Shown one piece after another: positions 48,419 to 63,400 of a stretch of DNA of 64,000 nt. A program made the position numbers and the translations under genes. How positions within the stretch are numbered: the stretch's first letter is position 1; the number at the start of each line of letters is the position of its first letter. The notes below the pieces were generated by a model, which did not search any database, was not told where the DNA came from, and worked only from the letters and a program-made list of their open reading frames with translations. Source of the stretch: Vanilla planifolia (Eukaryota > Streptophyta > Magnoliopsida > Asparagales > Orchidaceae); the NCBI GenBank assembly GCA_023846275.1, contig CM043877.1, forward strand, positions 15,731,107-15,795,106. The letters are read 5' to 3'.

Positions 48419-51400
48419 TCACATGCTCATGGCATCAGCATGGTACTTTTCCAGTTCCTTGTCTAAATCTTCTGCGGTTTTCTTGACCGGCTGCTTCCCT
48501 CCTCGGCCGCCTCGGCCACGCCCCCTAAGACTGCCGCCGCGTGAAATGCGTCCCCTACCGCGCAGGGCACCACCAGGACCCTGCCTGTGTAATGAAGAGA
48601 GAAAGGAGATCATTCCAAACTTCGTTTCTAACTCATTTCATCTTCTAGAGTTCTTTCTCAAGTTGTCAAGCTGTTTGCTAAAGAGTTCAAAAGAAACATA
48701 AAAGACATCTTCCTATAAATTACAGTACTATCTTGGCCAGGATCGCATATTGTTTCACTAAGATTATTTAAAAATATCATCAAATATAAATGCCTGGATT
48801 GCAAGATATGATAACATCACAAATATAAATGCCTGGAACGAACAAAGAAGAAACCTTAATGCATTTGGGGACTATGGGACTACAAAAACACTTCAGGACC
48901 ATGGGCCCAGGTTGTGTGGTCGAATTTGATTCCTCCAGGAAGGAGATGACAATTTTTTGCTAAACAAGTGATGTTCTCATTCCAATTTCATCATAATCAA
49001 AGGATGGCATCTGTTAGTTTGATGTTATATTTTTGCTGTGGCAACTTGATCCATCTTTTGTAACAAAAAAAAAAAATGAGACATAAATATGAACAAGGAG
49101 AATTATTAAACGAGACCCATAGTAACATACAAGACATTTGTAGAAAAATAAAAGAATTTCTACTCACATCACATTTGAACTCCATGGAATTTTACATAAT
49201 TAGTTGCCTTCAAGGTTTTTTTTTTTTTTGTTTTGTTTTCTCAAATACTATATAACAATAGAATGTAGATCAACAATCTTAATGCTTTAGGGATGTGAAC
49301 AATCCCATAGTTATTAACAATTACATGGTTGGATGCCTTAGGGTTTGCATGATTCCAACCATCACAAAATTTGTAGGCTAAGAAACAGGGCCACGGACAA
49401 GTAGCATTTTTATTCCAGTGCAGTAGTAATGGTCCTAAGCAAATCTGCAATAAGAATCACCAAGTAGTACCACACTATTGGCAATAAGTCTTACTTAAAC
49501 CTAAGTTAAACCCACCAAAAACTACTGGGAAAGAAAGTAAAAAAACTTCCAACCAGAATAAACAAGAATTTTATTTTCTTCTAGGTTTGAGTTCTAAGCA
49601 ATTTTCATCCTGGTAAACAATATGTGGTGCGGTATCACCATCAGTGCATTTACTTGTGCAGAACAACATAGTAGAAAGCATTGGAAAAACTGAAGAACCA
49701 ACACAACGATAAAAACACTACGCATCGAAAATATTACCTCGACGCCTGCTTGAAGGATCCTGCAGCACCTTGACCAAACCCTGGCCTGAAGAAATCCCAA
49801 AAACATTAAAAGGAAAACAAAAACAAAAATTGACATAAACAGGTTCGGATAACATGCTAATTAAACAAAATACAATGGAAACACAGAACAATCACATAAT
49901 AATGATACGATGCAATTAAATTATTGACAAGGATTCCAACTAGAACCCTAGACTACAAAGAAAGTGATCTAAAAGAACAAGGGGGCACTAGCTGTATAAT
50001 GACAACACAAGGGAGCAATCTAATTAAATTAACAAGAAGCAATGCCTCTGCAACTGGTATTCCTGAAACAGCAGCAGCAACCTTCTGATATCAAAACTTT
50101 TAGATAATAATTAATCTTCAGAAATTGCCAGCAACTATAACAGCAGTTACGATACCAGGTATGAAGATACTAAGGATGCAACATGGGCTATCAATAAGAA
50201 ATTGAAGCAAAAGTGGCCGTAATTGACTATATCATTCAATTAACAAAAACTATACCAGCTAAATTAAATAAATAAATAGCACCTGAACAAAACTAATGTC
50301 CTATCCCTCTTGCTAATGTAGCCAACTAGATTCACAAGTATTCAGTACTGTTGTACACAAACAGAAAATCTGTATTTGCATGATTAATACATCAGGAATT
50401 CCCCTTCGGGTACATCAAACCTCACCAAATGCATATATAAGCATCGGTAAGAACTTGCAAAATTACTGACAGAAAATCCAGTTAAGTAATTAAAAGACAG
50501 GTTATGAACACTGAATCTACTGATTTAAGGATTGAACACAATTTTGAAAATGATCCAGTGATGGAATTTACATTCATATTCATAATTTTCCATGGAAGAT
50601 TTCCCCTAATGTAACATAAGGATGCAAATCACAAAGGACATTGAGAACTAACAACATAATAATTTTGCTTGGGACATGAAGCAAAAACTTGTTAACCCAA
50701 TCTCAATTGTCGATCCAAAATACAGCCACGTAGCAAGCATCGGCAATAGGAAGCTTAAGGCTAGGCCTTTGAGACCTAGACAATCAAGACCATATCCTTG
50801 ATATGCAAGCTGTCAAGATGAAGACCTCGAGACCTAGACGATCAAGACTTTAGTGCTCAAGACATGGCCAATTGGAGTGAAAATGCTTGCATCCAAGCCA
50901 TTTGAATTGAAAAGCTCAAGTCCAAACCAATCTAAGCAAATTGTTCAACGATTCTCCCTTATGCTCATCCATGCTTTATTCAGAGCCAATGAACCAACAT
51001 CAATGCAACATTTGGAGCTACTAGTAGTGCCAATAATTCATCCTTAAGTGGAAATGCCCAAGACAGTTAAACCACAATCAATTAGAGATCATCATGAAAA
51101 GAGCTCTCATGTCCCAAAGGAAAGTGAGAACACATACCTCACTCCAACTATAAGTACACTCTCCAACGTCCAATTCGAGAAAGTGAATGAGCCAACTCTA
51201 TCCTCTATCTTAACTCTATAATCCATACCCTCTAACACTTGCCAATTAATGCAAAGCTTCTATTAATCCTCTCGGGTCCTTTTTCTATGGCAACTTTCCT
51301 AGCAACATCTAGGGGAAAATAACAAGCAAGTTGAACCGAAGAACAAAAAGAATGCAATGATGTTTTTTGAAGGATAGCCTTTAGACCAACATGGTTAAGA

Positions 51401-54400
51401 GGTACTAGAGATCCAAACATCTCTGCCTGAACCATCATAGACCTTCAAACCATCTCCTTTACCTTTCAACAACCCCTTCCATCCATTTCAACAACATATA
51501 AAACATTTCACAAAGGATTTCTCCACTTCCAACATTGATAACGGAGCAATACATAGCTAGTTTGGCAATTCCACCAAGGGAATAACAGTTAAATCCCTCT
51601 CCCTCTAATCAAGAGTCCCTTAAAGTTCTTCATACCACACTTGGGACAATCTATCCTGCTTCCAATTCCACAAGCCCTACAACTCGTGTCCCGACACAGC
51701 TCCATCCCATCAACAATCAATCATTACCTTATAGTATAGAGCCTTCGACTCTCATCTAGTAGATGTCCCTTCCTACTCTCAACTTAGCATTAAGGCTCTT
51801 CATAAGAAATCCAACCTTCTTTAGACATAAACGTATAATTTGCATGCCTTGCAAGAAGTTTCTCTCGTCTCAAAGGAGGTTCTCTTGAGACTTCTCCCAC
51901 TTAAGCTTCAACTGCCAAACTCATCCTTCTTCTATGTCAACTTAGACCCCCCTACGTTTTCCTCTTGAAGTTCACAATTGTTACCTCATTGCATGTCATG
52001 TATGGACATGTAAGGTGCAAGGTTTTCTCCACTTTCCTCAAAGATGCAATCTTTTAACGATTCTAGAAACAACCTCCTATATCTACCTTCGACTAGCTTG
52101 AGACAATTCATTTCCTCCTTTGCCAATTGGATCAGACCCAAAAGGGTCTCAAAATTCTTCCTCAATTTGAAGCCATACCAATGTGAACCCCTTCAAACCT
52201 TCCTCTAATGTTTTAAAAATGCTCTCAAGGAATTGGAACAAGAAGATTTGCATCTAACTCAAGCGGCACTCATCAAGTTGCACCAACTAGGGTACTTACA
52301 GAAGCATCTCTTTAGGTACTCTCTACAATCCTTACAAGAAATCTTTAATAGTGTTATTTGCTTTATTAACAAGAATTCTTCTTTTCCTTGACTAGAAAAT
52401 GGGAGACATCTTCGTCTCTTAAGACCACTAAGCATGGGAAAAGGAGACAAATGCTTGATAAGATTTCTCTAGAAAGGCCCTTCAATGAGATTATCACCCA
52501 CAAGGCTACTAAGCTCAATGATTCAACACTCCCTTAAACACTTCACCTAAATAAATACTAGTAAAAATAAAAAACGAGGGACTATTCTAAAGATCAAGTG
52601 TACTCTAAAAGAACAATTGAGATAGAACAAAATTTCGTAGGTTCCATGAAGATCATGGCCACATAAATTTAGAGTGTTGGGCCTTCAAAGCATTAATTAA
52701 AATTGTTGAAGGAAGGACCCCACCACTAAAAGTACAAGATGAAGAAGTTAAAGCCCACCTTTATTCCAAATAGTCTTGTAGGGCCAAGTATTATCACCCC
52801 ACCTTGAGCTAAATAAGACAACTAAAATCATCTACGTCACCTCAAAAGGAAAGCAACCCCACCCCAAAAATTTCCCCTTGAGGTCCCTTAAGAAGATCTT
52901 GGTGGCTAATACGATAACTCAACAAGCAAACTAAGAAATGATATCCATCAGACCTAAGGATTTACCACTTAACAACTAATCTCAAGGCTAAGGGACTCAA
53001 GACAAAAGTGGTTGTCCTCCTAATAGTGTATCTTTCAAGGCTCACTTACATCATCTAAAGGAGACTTTCAAGACTACAAAAAGTTCAATTTTAAGCTCAA
53101 ACTCTAAAAATACACTTTTGGAACCTCATCAAGCAAGTTCCTTGATTAAATAATGTTAACAGAAGAGATCCAAGACAATCTACATAAAATAAAAAATCTT
53201 CTCAACATACCTTCTCCAAGAACCCTCAAGATGTACAATGGCTTGTCGGGTAAATTGTTAATCAATTGATTCCCAAATCAAAGAGAAAAAAACCCAGTCA
53301 TTCTTCAAGCTCCATAACAAGTCCAAACTTCAATGGACAGATGACTACGAGAAAGTTGTTTTAGAGATTAAGGCTTACTTTTCTTGATCACCTATCTTAA
53401 GCAATCCAATGCCTAAAGAGCCATTATTCATCTAATAGATAATATCAAGCTTTGGAGTCAGCTTTGTGCTAAATAGATGAACAATGGTATATAGGCCACA
53501 ATGATACCAATTCTCAACTTTGAGAGGCTTCTTGCAATATAAACCCCTTGGTCGATGATCTCAAATCAAGGGTCTTGCCTCCTCTAAAGATAGATACAAG
53601 AAGAATCAAATGTCAAACCTATCAATAGGTACTCATCGTAGGTTAACATTATAAGTTCTACCTTGAGCCCTTGATCAACTATATCCATCCATTTGAGTCA
53701 TAAGACATCATGAAGGTCATTCACTAAGGCAAGTGTGGTGATTAAGCCTCTAGTCATGGCCTCACGAAGAAGACCATACTTTAGGAATTTTTTGGCCCAT
53801 TATGCAAAAAGACATCACATTTTTTGTGAAGAGATGCCAATTTCATGCTCATCTTCTTGACAAGCAACAACTAAAATGTAGGCAGTCATAGTCTATTAGC
53901 CTTTCTAAGTGTGAGGCATGAACTTTCTCGACCCATTCTTAACAATTCAAGGTGGATAAAACCATATCCTTAGTTAGCCAAATAATAGCCAATTTCATGC
54001 TCATCTTCCTTGACAAGAAACGGCTAAAGACGAAGGCGATCATAGTCTATTAGCCTTTTTAAGTATGGGGCACGAACTTTCTTGACCCATTTCTAGTAGC
54101 TCGAGGTGGACAAAATTATAGCCTTGCTATCATTGATAACTTTTCCAAGTGGGTCAAAAGCCCTTGGTTAGCCAAACAATAGCCAAGATCCATAGCTTCC
54201 TCTGGACGAATATCTTCAACATGTTTGGGGTTTCTTTTCACATTGTTACCATCAATGCGAACATATTCCAACCAAAAGAACTTCAAGAGTTCTGCACGAG
54301 ATACAATGGTCGCCTAAAGTATGTCTCAACTACTCACTTTGAACAAGATAAGCCGAATTGACCAACAAAAGTTTGTTGAAAATTCTCAGGCCTTATCTTG

Positions 54401-57400
54401 ACACCAATAAGGGAGGTTGGGCTTATGAACTTCTTGGTATATTTTGAGCTTACTATACCACACCATCCTGTACAATAGCAGAATCACCATTCTCTCCAAT
54501 CCATGGATTAAAAGCCATGCATGTAATGGAAACCAACCACTCCAACTTCTAGTTTTAGAAATTTCAAATTGGTAGAGATACAAAAAGGCGTATCAATCCA
54601 ATGAGGAAAGAACAAAAATAGAGTTTGATTTGCTTAAGTTCCTTGAAACTCACCTAAACCGAACAAATTAAAAACAAAGCATAGAGACCTTATTCTTCAA
54701 AAAATACCTTTGTTGTAGACCTTATTCTTCAAAAGTGCAAAGTCTCTCAACACCACAAAGGTCTTAAAAAGCTTGCTTTGAACTACGAACAAACCTACAT
54801 CATCAAGGCTAATGGGTAAAGTCATCTCAATTATAAAGCGAAGACCACTTAAGGAATTTTTATCCTTGATAAGTATAATTCTCACTCTCGTTTCCCCACT
54901 AAAGATATGGTCCGACTTGGCCTACAATGTTTTTGTACCATATGTTATTTAATTTCTCAAGATTTTCCTAACTTAAACAGCATCGTTCCAAGTTGTACAA
55001 AAACTTCTAGCAAACTTGACAAATTACCCATCGAGTTCCAAAACCTGCTCAATTACATTTTTCACTTTGAACAAAATCAATGAGGTTTCTTCCTCAATTG
55101 ACCTCCACAATGCCCTTCATCCACCAAGCCAAGCACAAAACTTAAAAATGCAAGTATCCCTTCATTTGAAACTTACATTGCCATTAACTTAGCTAATTAT
55201 CCAAGATTCAACATTCTCTCCACAATTGTTCTATCACATGAATCCCTTGAGAAGATTAGTCTCAACAACTTATCTTCCTTCACCGTTGCTCTGCAGTGCA
55301 AAAGTCTCGAGAGACATGACCTTGACTTCTTCTCACCCTTCATCGTTGTGTCATTGCATAAAAGCCCTTGAAAAGTCTAATTTTGCCATTTTTTTCTTCC
55401 TATTAATTTCTACTACTTCTTACAAAGGACTTGAAAAGCATGTTACCTTCCTCTCACCTCCATCGTTGCTTGGTGACACGAAGCCTCAAGAATTACAATC
55501 TTAAATTCCACACTTCTTTATCACTACCGTATTGCATAAAAAGATCGATAGATCAAGTCTTAGTCCTCATTCCTTCCATCACTTTTATCCCATCAAGTGA
55601 AGATCTCGAGAAAAATAACCTTGCTTCATTGCCTTATACAAATCCTTTTGAAAAATATGTACAAAACCCATATTAAAGCATATTAAGGTGGAGCACACGT
55701 ATGACCAGATACAAGAGAGGTATTCAACTTAGGGGAGAAGGGCATTCCCCAAGCCAACTGATCTCAAGACATTGAGCAAATTTAGTAACATAGTTGGTAA
55801 CAACACTGCCATCCTAATAAATGTGAGTGATTGTGAAATCAACAAAGAGGTGAACATCACAATAAGTTTGAAGGTAAAGAGTGGTGACATTATTCAAAAT
55901 AGCTGCATTGTTATGGAAAGAAGAGACCACTAGTGCAAAGTCAAGAAGTTGGCAAATTGATAGCACCATTAGATAACACAGAGTTCCATAGTAGAAGAAG
56001 AGGAACACTCACACTAACCACGGATGAGCAAGGGGCGACTAATGTGATCCTGAATGAAAATGCCAACCTCAACACGTCCATCTTCAAGCACATCAACATC
56101 GCATTTCAATTTGATCCATTCAAGAGGGGGCCACTGAGAGGGGAAGTAACAATGCACCCGACAAAGCATCAGCAGATCCAATAGCCCCGAGAATAGTAAG
56201 AAAGTTGCTACAAATGGGAATGGCATATGAGACAAAGCAAGGCAACATTGCCAAGAGTTGTCCTTGAACAAACCTTGTAGTAGCAATTCCTCTATAACTA
56301 GTAGAGCTTGTAAGTAGCATAGCAAAGAATATCAACAAAATTCTCATTTGTGTCCAACTTGCATCTTGCACACAAGTGTTTCATGGGAGATTAAACCAAG
56401 TTATCAAGCCACTTCATGGATAATAATAGTCCATATTGATTTGACTTCCAAAGAGCATGCTCCACAGATTCAATCAACGAGCAGACCCAAGGTCAATTTA
56501 GCTCAATTCCAATCCCGTATGACGAAAGCCACATCTGAGAAGGGATGACACCATGGCAAAGACACCACAAGAAGGCCTTGCCCCTTGGTTGTACCTAAAG
56601 TTTCCAAACCCGAATTGCCAGGTGAATCAATAATTCTAACCAACTGGAGGCCTTTCCATTAAAATTGAGTACTATTTGGTTTGACATTCTTAAAGCAATG
56701 TCCAAACAAGAATATAACCAAAGCTTACTGAAGAATGAAGACCATGCATAATATGATAGACAATATTTGACCCAAAAAAGAATTGCATCTTGTATAGGTC
56801 CCATTGCCAATTTCCATCAATGAATGAAGATAAAACTATTGACAATTCCACCACCATACCTAGAAAGGTCAGCCATTGATGAATACCCTTCAATCCTATC
56901 CAATAATCAATCATAAAGAGGTACTTGGTGTTATCGTCAATCTGCCAAATAGTATTAGATCTCGCAAACGCGTCCGCAACACAAATCAATTTCCAAATGA
57001 CCGAAGCCCCCTTCGAAGTTCAAAAGTGTAAGGGAAATCGTCATACCTTGCAAGGACAGCGAGAATCCAAAGGTTGTTTTTGTGAGTCAAGAAATGCCAA
57101 GCATGTCTTGTGACTAGCAAGACATACCAAGCCTTAAGGCAATGAATACCCAGTCCATCTCAATCTTTGGAAAGAAAACATAGTCCAAAGTGGAGCGAGT
57201 GCATAGTGCTATAGCTACTCCAAACAAATTGTCTGATGAAACACTCAATCTAAGTAATGGCCCCACAAGGAACAACAATATGACTCAAACTGTATAACAA
57301 AATGATCATAAAGCAGCATTAGAAAGGCTAATCCTGCAACACAAGAAAGGGAATGGGCAGTGCAAGAAGAGATCGGACTGATAACATCTTGAATGAGGTA

Positions 57401-60400
57401 TGTGAAATCCAATTTCTTAGACATCTTCCCCAACAAAAGAATACCCACATATTTCATGGAAGGTGCCTGCCACATTTTCAGTTTGATGGCAATAATTTTC
57501 CTTCGCTTAGTGATCATACATTTGCTGAACATGACATGTGATTTGCTATAATTAACTATCTAGCATGAGGCCTCCTCATAAGATTGGACAATCTTTTTGA
57601 AAGTGGATACAATACAAAAGGTAGTCAAGCCAAAAAGAAACATTTTATCAATGTAAAGCAAATGGGATCGTGAGGAAATCAATTCATTTAAGTTTAATCA
57701 CATCTATGTCCCCCGCTATGGTATCACCTACACTTAGGGTATAAGGCAAGACTAGCTATTTACTTAACTAATTTCTCTCTTCCTAGACAATCATTTGTAT
57801 TAAAGAACCAACAATTTTGTAGGAGTTACAACAAGACAAGTGCAACAAACAAACAATTTGAGGTTTTGAAAAGATGATCTCAACAAAAATAATGAAGGAA
57901 ATTAAGGAAATTACATTATCTGAGAACAAACATGACTTCTCAATATAAGTTTCACTATTTTATATCTATAGAACATTGCAAGCTATCAAAAAAACAAAAT
58001 GCAATTGCCAAAAAAAGAAAAATACAGAAACACAATCGAGAACTAACTTCTCAGGTACCTACAAAGGGTACGGATTTTATCTATAATATTCTTTATCTCT
58101 AGCAAGTTCAAATAATCCTAAGGTATGAGATAGCTCCAAGCCAAAAGGAATTGCCAAAAAAGGAAAAATATAGAAACACAATCAAGAACTAACTTCTCAA
58201 GTACCTCCAAAGGGTACGGATTTTATCCATAATATTCTTTGAACTCAATGCACCCAAAAACATCTTCATCTCTAGCAAGTTCAAACTATCCTAAGGTATG
58301 AGTTGTTCCAGGCCATATACAAGATTCCATCTTCACGGCCCTACTAGTCTACGATTTATCTCCAAAAATTTGTTGAGAAAATGGATTTACTCACCTTCTC
58401 AAAAACCTTCTTTGAGTCTACAACAACCATTTGCTAGATAATTTCTTCCAACTTGGTATACCCCCTCAGCAGCTTCACCTTAGCTTTGAGCTAAGCAATC
58501 CTCTCTCGACAAAAGACACTGTTCACTAAGTATTCTTTCACGACACTCTTCACTAAGTATTCTTTCACGACACTAAGATATGAATTCTTGACACACAGTC
58601 ATGGATAACCTCCTTGACGACCACAACATTCTGTCAAGCAATTTGTGGGAAGCCAACCACTCTGCACTTGCAATCTTCAACTCTCGAGACACATTGAATT
58701 CCCTTCAGGTTTTGTTGTAGCGTGCGTTCAAGTCATCTAAGAGGGCAACCAAAGGTTCAACGACACCAACTATCAGAGCAAAACCACTAAGGACCTCAAG
58801 AGTAGTTCAAGTGTCTTACTTTGGTGGCTAATTAACAATGTGGCAAATCTCCAAATGCTCTCCCCATAGAGGTCAAACAAATGCTAATCTAATCTCCAAG
58901 AAAAAATATAGAACCTATTCCCCTTTCTTTTTCCTTAATATAATATGATATTTTTAAGAACTCGACAATAACAGCCTCCAAGGGATTGCTCTTATCATGG
59001 AAGTCAGAGAAACATCAAAAGAACTACGAAGATTCATCAACCCGATGACCACATTCTCAGTGGCAATCACTTTGGGTAGCATTATTTCTACCTACACAAC
59101 GACTTCAACCCCAACTTATGGGTCATCGAAGGACATAAAACATTCACCGATGCCACTTCAACCTCGATGTGGTACTACTTCCAATTAAGGGATTCACTTC
59201 TCTTTATCAAAAGTTCCTCCAAGATATTTAGCATATTGTCAAATTGACCTATGTTGGCAATCCCTTGTTTTGGATGAATAACAAATCAATGACAATCCAA
59301 ACCCCATCCAACTTGATTTAAAGAGCAAATAGATAAGCCAAACAATATACCAATAAGTTATTGTCCTTAATAAATTTAAATTGCATGTTACTCCCCACCC
59401 AACAACCCACACACAGTCTAACTTTCTTGTAATAGATTGTAGCAATTCTTCATCAAAACCTAAATAATAATATGAAGAGTTCTGAGAATAAATGAACATG
59501 CAAAAATTTGTTAGGATAATCTCAATCGTTAATCCAGAATGTGATCACATGACAAGCACAAGACTATCCCTCAAGACCTGGACGATTGAGTCAAGATTCT
59601 TGATACCCTGGCACTGGAGTCTCATATGCTCAACACTTGTCCAATTATAATCACAATTCATGCATCCAAGCAATTAGAATTGAAAAACTCAAGTCAAAGT
59701 CATTTTGAGTCAACTACTCCAGGGTTCTCCTTCAGGCTCATGCATGTTTTACTTAGGCCTAATAAATCAACATCAAGGCAACCCCAAGAGTTACAACGAA
59801 TGACGATAATTCCTACTTTAAGGAAAATATCTCAAGCGGTTAAACCACAATCAATAAAATTTCAGCAACTCCCCCTATTTGCATTAGCAATTAAATTACC
59901 ATCGTGGAAATGGTTTCCATGTCCCATGGGAAAGTGAGGACACATCCTTCACTTTGTCGACTATATATTTCCTTAGTTGTCCTCAACCTGTGAGGATTCA
60001 ACTCTCTTCTCTCTCAACTTAGTAATCCCTAACCTTCAGAATTCTCTAATAAGTTTATGTTCAACTACTCCAGGGTTCTCCCTCGAGCTCATGCATGCTT
60101 TATTCAAGCCTAATGAATCAACATCAAGGAAACCCCTAGAGTTATGAAGAATGACGATAATTCCTACTTAAGGGAAAACATCTCAAATGGTTAAACCACA
60201 ATCAATGAAATTTCAGCAACTCCCCCTATTTGCATTAGTAGTTAAATTACCATTATGGAAATGGTTTCCATGTCCCATTGGAAAGCGAGGGCACATCCTT
60301 CACTTTGCCAACTATATATTTCCTTAGTTGTCCTTGACCTATGAGTATTCAACTCTCTTCTTTCTCTTAAGTTTGTAATTCCTACCCTTCAAGATTCTCT

Positions 60401-63400
60401 AATTAAAGTAAATTTATGTTAATCCTTTCAAGTTCAATTTCTATGACAATAGGATACACAACAAAATATAAATTGTTGTAGCAATTATGAACAGCCCTTG
60501 CATGATAACAATCCTATACTAAAAAGAATTTTCCATAAAAGATGCCACATTGTGTAATGTACAATTCATCTTCACATACAAGTATCCAAATCCCACCAAT
60601 GGACAGTTGTAAGGGGATATTTCAGAATCAAATTGAGATAGAACTCCTCCAATCAATAAATACTTGGGGCAACACCTCCAGAAGATACCAACACAAGCAT
60701 GCAAAAAGAAGAAAACTAAAATCAACACAAAGACAAGCTAATAACAAAAACAAGCTAACAAAATATCATTCTTGGAATAGTTATAAGAATGATAAATTTG
60801 CATTAAAAAGTTGCTGAAAACACATACGTCATAACAACAGTTCTTTTCCCTCTGCCATTTCCACCACCAACAACATTAACACGAGGTGCTACTGGAAGTC
60901 CCAAATCACTGCCAATAATTTCTATCTTCATAGGTTTGCCATCCAGTTGAACATTGTTATAACGCTTTACAGCTGCAACAGCATCGCTTCTTCTGGCATA
61001 AACCACCTCTGCAGATCCCTAAAAAAAAATCCATTCTGATCTCAACAGCTTGATTAAGCAAACACCAAAAGGTTTGAAATGAAGAAAACTGGGAGTTAAG
61101 CAACTCATGCAATATGTAGTACTATCATTAATTAAATCAAATTTCTTTATCAAATGAAAAACTTGCAGCAAGCTGAAACAATTTTCTTCAAAGAACCAAG
61201 CTACTGATGCTACAAACTACAAATCTGTGGTCAGAATTAATTTAATCAAAATAGCTTGCAATTCCCTCAAGATTTCTAAAAAACAATTCATAAAAATAAT
61301 TCTCAGACCTAGCGGAAGCAGCAAGAAATAATAAATTGCCTTACAGCACATAAACCTGGAGGGACAATCCAGTTAGTTTATGTCATCTATAGCCTCACAA
61401 ATATGTGTATATAGAGATGCGGTGTAACTGTATTAATAACAATATGCATAATACATACATAGACATCTATATTTATTTATATTTTCACAAATTGGCTATT
61501 ATTCCATAGCTGCAAAAATCATTATCCTTAGCATTAGATATAAAGATATTCAAACCAGTAAATTGATCATTCTTGAACACAAGTACCTATAATGAGCCAT
61601 ATATATTTGCTTAACTTTTTAAATGAAGAAATCAAAAATTTTTTGAAACGTTGATTAAAAACGTGAGTAGACAAATGTGGTGCAACTTTATTGATAACAA
61701 AGCATGCTTGTACATCTATACACACACACATCATTATTCCATAGCTAACAGATGTCTTACCACATTGGACATGGTGATATCCAAACAAGTTAATTGAGCA
61801 TTTGCATACCAGAACAAATTCACATAAATTATTAAATTTGTGGAAAAATAGAATTTAAAAGTCAATCACATTATGAGATGGCAAGCCACTATAGCAGCAA
61901 ACTGTCTATAGGTGTCACATGACCAACAAAACCAATATTTGTTGCTTGGTTTTCATGTCATGTTTTTCATAGTATATAATAAATATGATCTCAATGAAAG
62001 AGCCCAATTAAAATAAGTAAAATTTTGCCATAGATATATGATGCCATTGTTTTCATGGTAGGCATCATCTATTGTCAATGTCCATTGTTTAACACTCCCT
62101 TTACCATAAGGAGATTCAAAGACAAATCATCAATGGCTTTTGGGCTTAGTTATTTTACTGGTTTGACATATTAACTTTGTCTCTTTTTCTCTTCACTTTT
62201 AGTGTATTCCAGCTTGTGTTGCAGAATGCAAACATGAATATCCAATTGCACAAGCCAAAACAATATTTGATTGATATGCCAATATCTTCCAAGTTAAAAA
62301 AAAACAATTCAAGCAATCAATTACAGTTCAACTATAGGTACACAAATGCAAATCCAAAACCAAATGGACACCCTGTATCTCTAAGTTAATTTTGGCAGGA
62401 TAATACAAGCTACATCTAACGACTTTCATGAAAAAGAAAATCATAACATCAAAATAACACTAGGATATGCCTGTTAGCTACATGGAGAAATAAACTCACG
62501 CTTGGTCGCCCACTTCTATCGTAATGGACAGTACACTTCTTTAGATCACCAACCTCAGAAAATAGTTCCTACAGAACAATGATAGAATTCCAAGAATGAG
62601 ATAGAATACACATAAGGTTAAGTGCCTAACTAAATTTAAGTAGCAACAGCCATATGATCAACATTTAACTGGCAACCCAACAAACCTTTATATCTTCATT
62701 TGATACACCATAATCCAAATTTGATATGTATAATTTTGCACCATTTTCAACTCCTGTAAGTCTGGCAGCAGCAACACTTTCCTCAAAAAAATCATGTCTC
62801 CATAATAAATCCTTCGCTTTGCTGAAAGACTGATGTAAACATAGGAACAAAGACAGATCTTTAAGACAATTTTGCCAGAAGAAAATGAAGGATCACCATA
62901 CTTGATATCTTAATCAGAAATTGGTAATGCGAAGCAATCATTCTAATCCTGCAAACTGTTAATAATACTGAAGTGTAGAGAAGATACAATAAACTACCAG
63001 CAAGAAAAACAAACATACAGAAAGAAAGTGGAAGTGGGGAATTCAACCGATAAAACATCCTGCAAGCAATTGCTGAACTTCCACCTCCAAGATACAGCCA
63101 CTTAAGATTCTCACCACATATCCTCAATAATAACATAACAATGAAGCCAGCAATAATGAAGTTCCACAATTACCATGAAGGTTCCTTTGATGTCCCCCAT
63201 TAAACACACACAAGAGTCATCTATAAATGGAGATTCAGTATCTTTATAAGATCCATGAAAAGAGCTTAGGATCCTCCCTCCACGAATTGATTTTCATTTA
63301 ACACATGGCTGCTTCAATGTGTGCAAAAAACAGCACCCATAATTGATATCTTAATCAGAAATTGTGCAGTCAAATCAACTATTATAACCCTTCAAACTGT

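Larger units (their letters stand above)
50690..60463 (+). mobile_element. Old Ty3/gypsy element (Tat/Athila-like) in the ALY intron
   Basis: Two diverged LTRs flank it: about 50690-51310 and 59509-60463. Both begin TGTTA and share ccaatctcaat / gataatctcaat, cttgcatccaagc / ttcatgcatccaagca, cctaatgaatcaac-type and aaaccacaatcaat blocks, and an ending in caaca. The flanks suggest but do not prove a 5-bp target duplication. Inside, in plus orientation, broken frames recall a Tat-type gag (FHEDHGH near 52645-52665) and integrase core (FSKWV, NIFNMFGV-FHIVT and ELQEFCTRYNGRLKYVSTTH, about 54120-54350). Low LTR similarity marks it as old; it is broken throughout, with many breaks. A LINE fragment lies inside. 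Confidence 0.8.
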
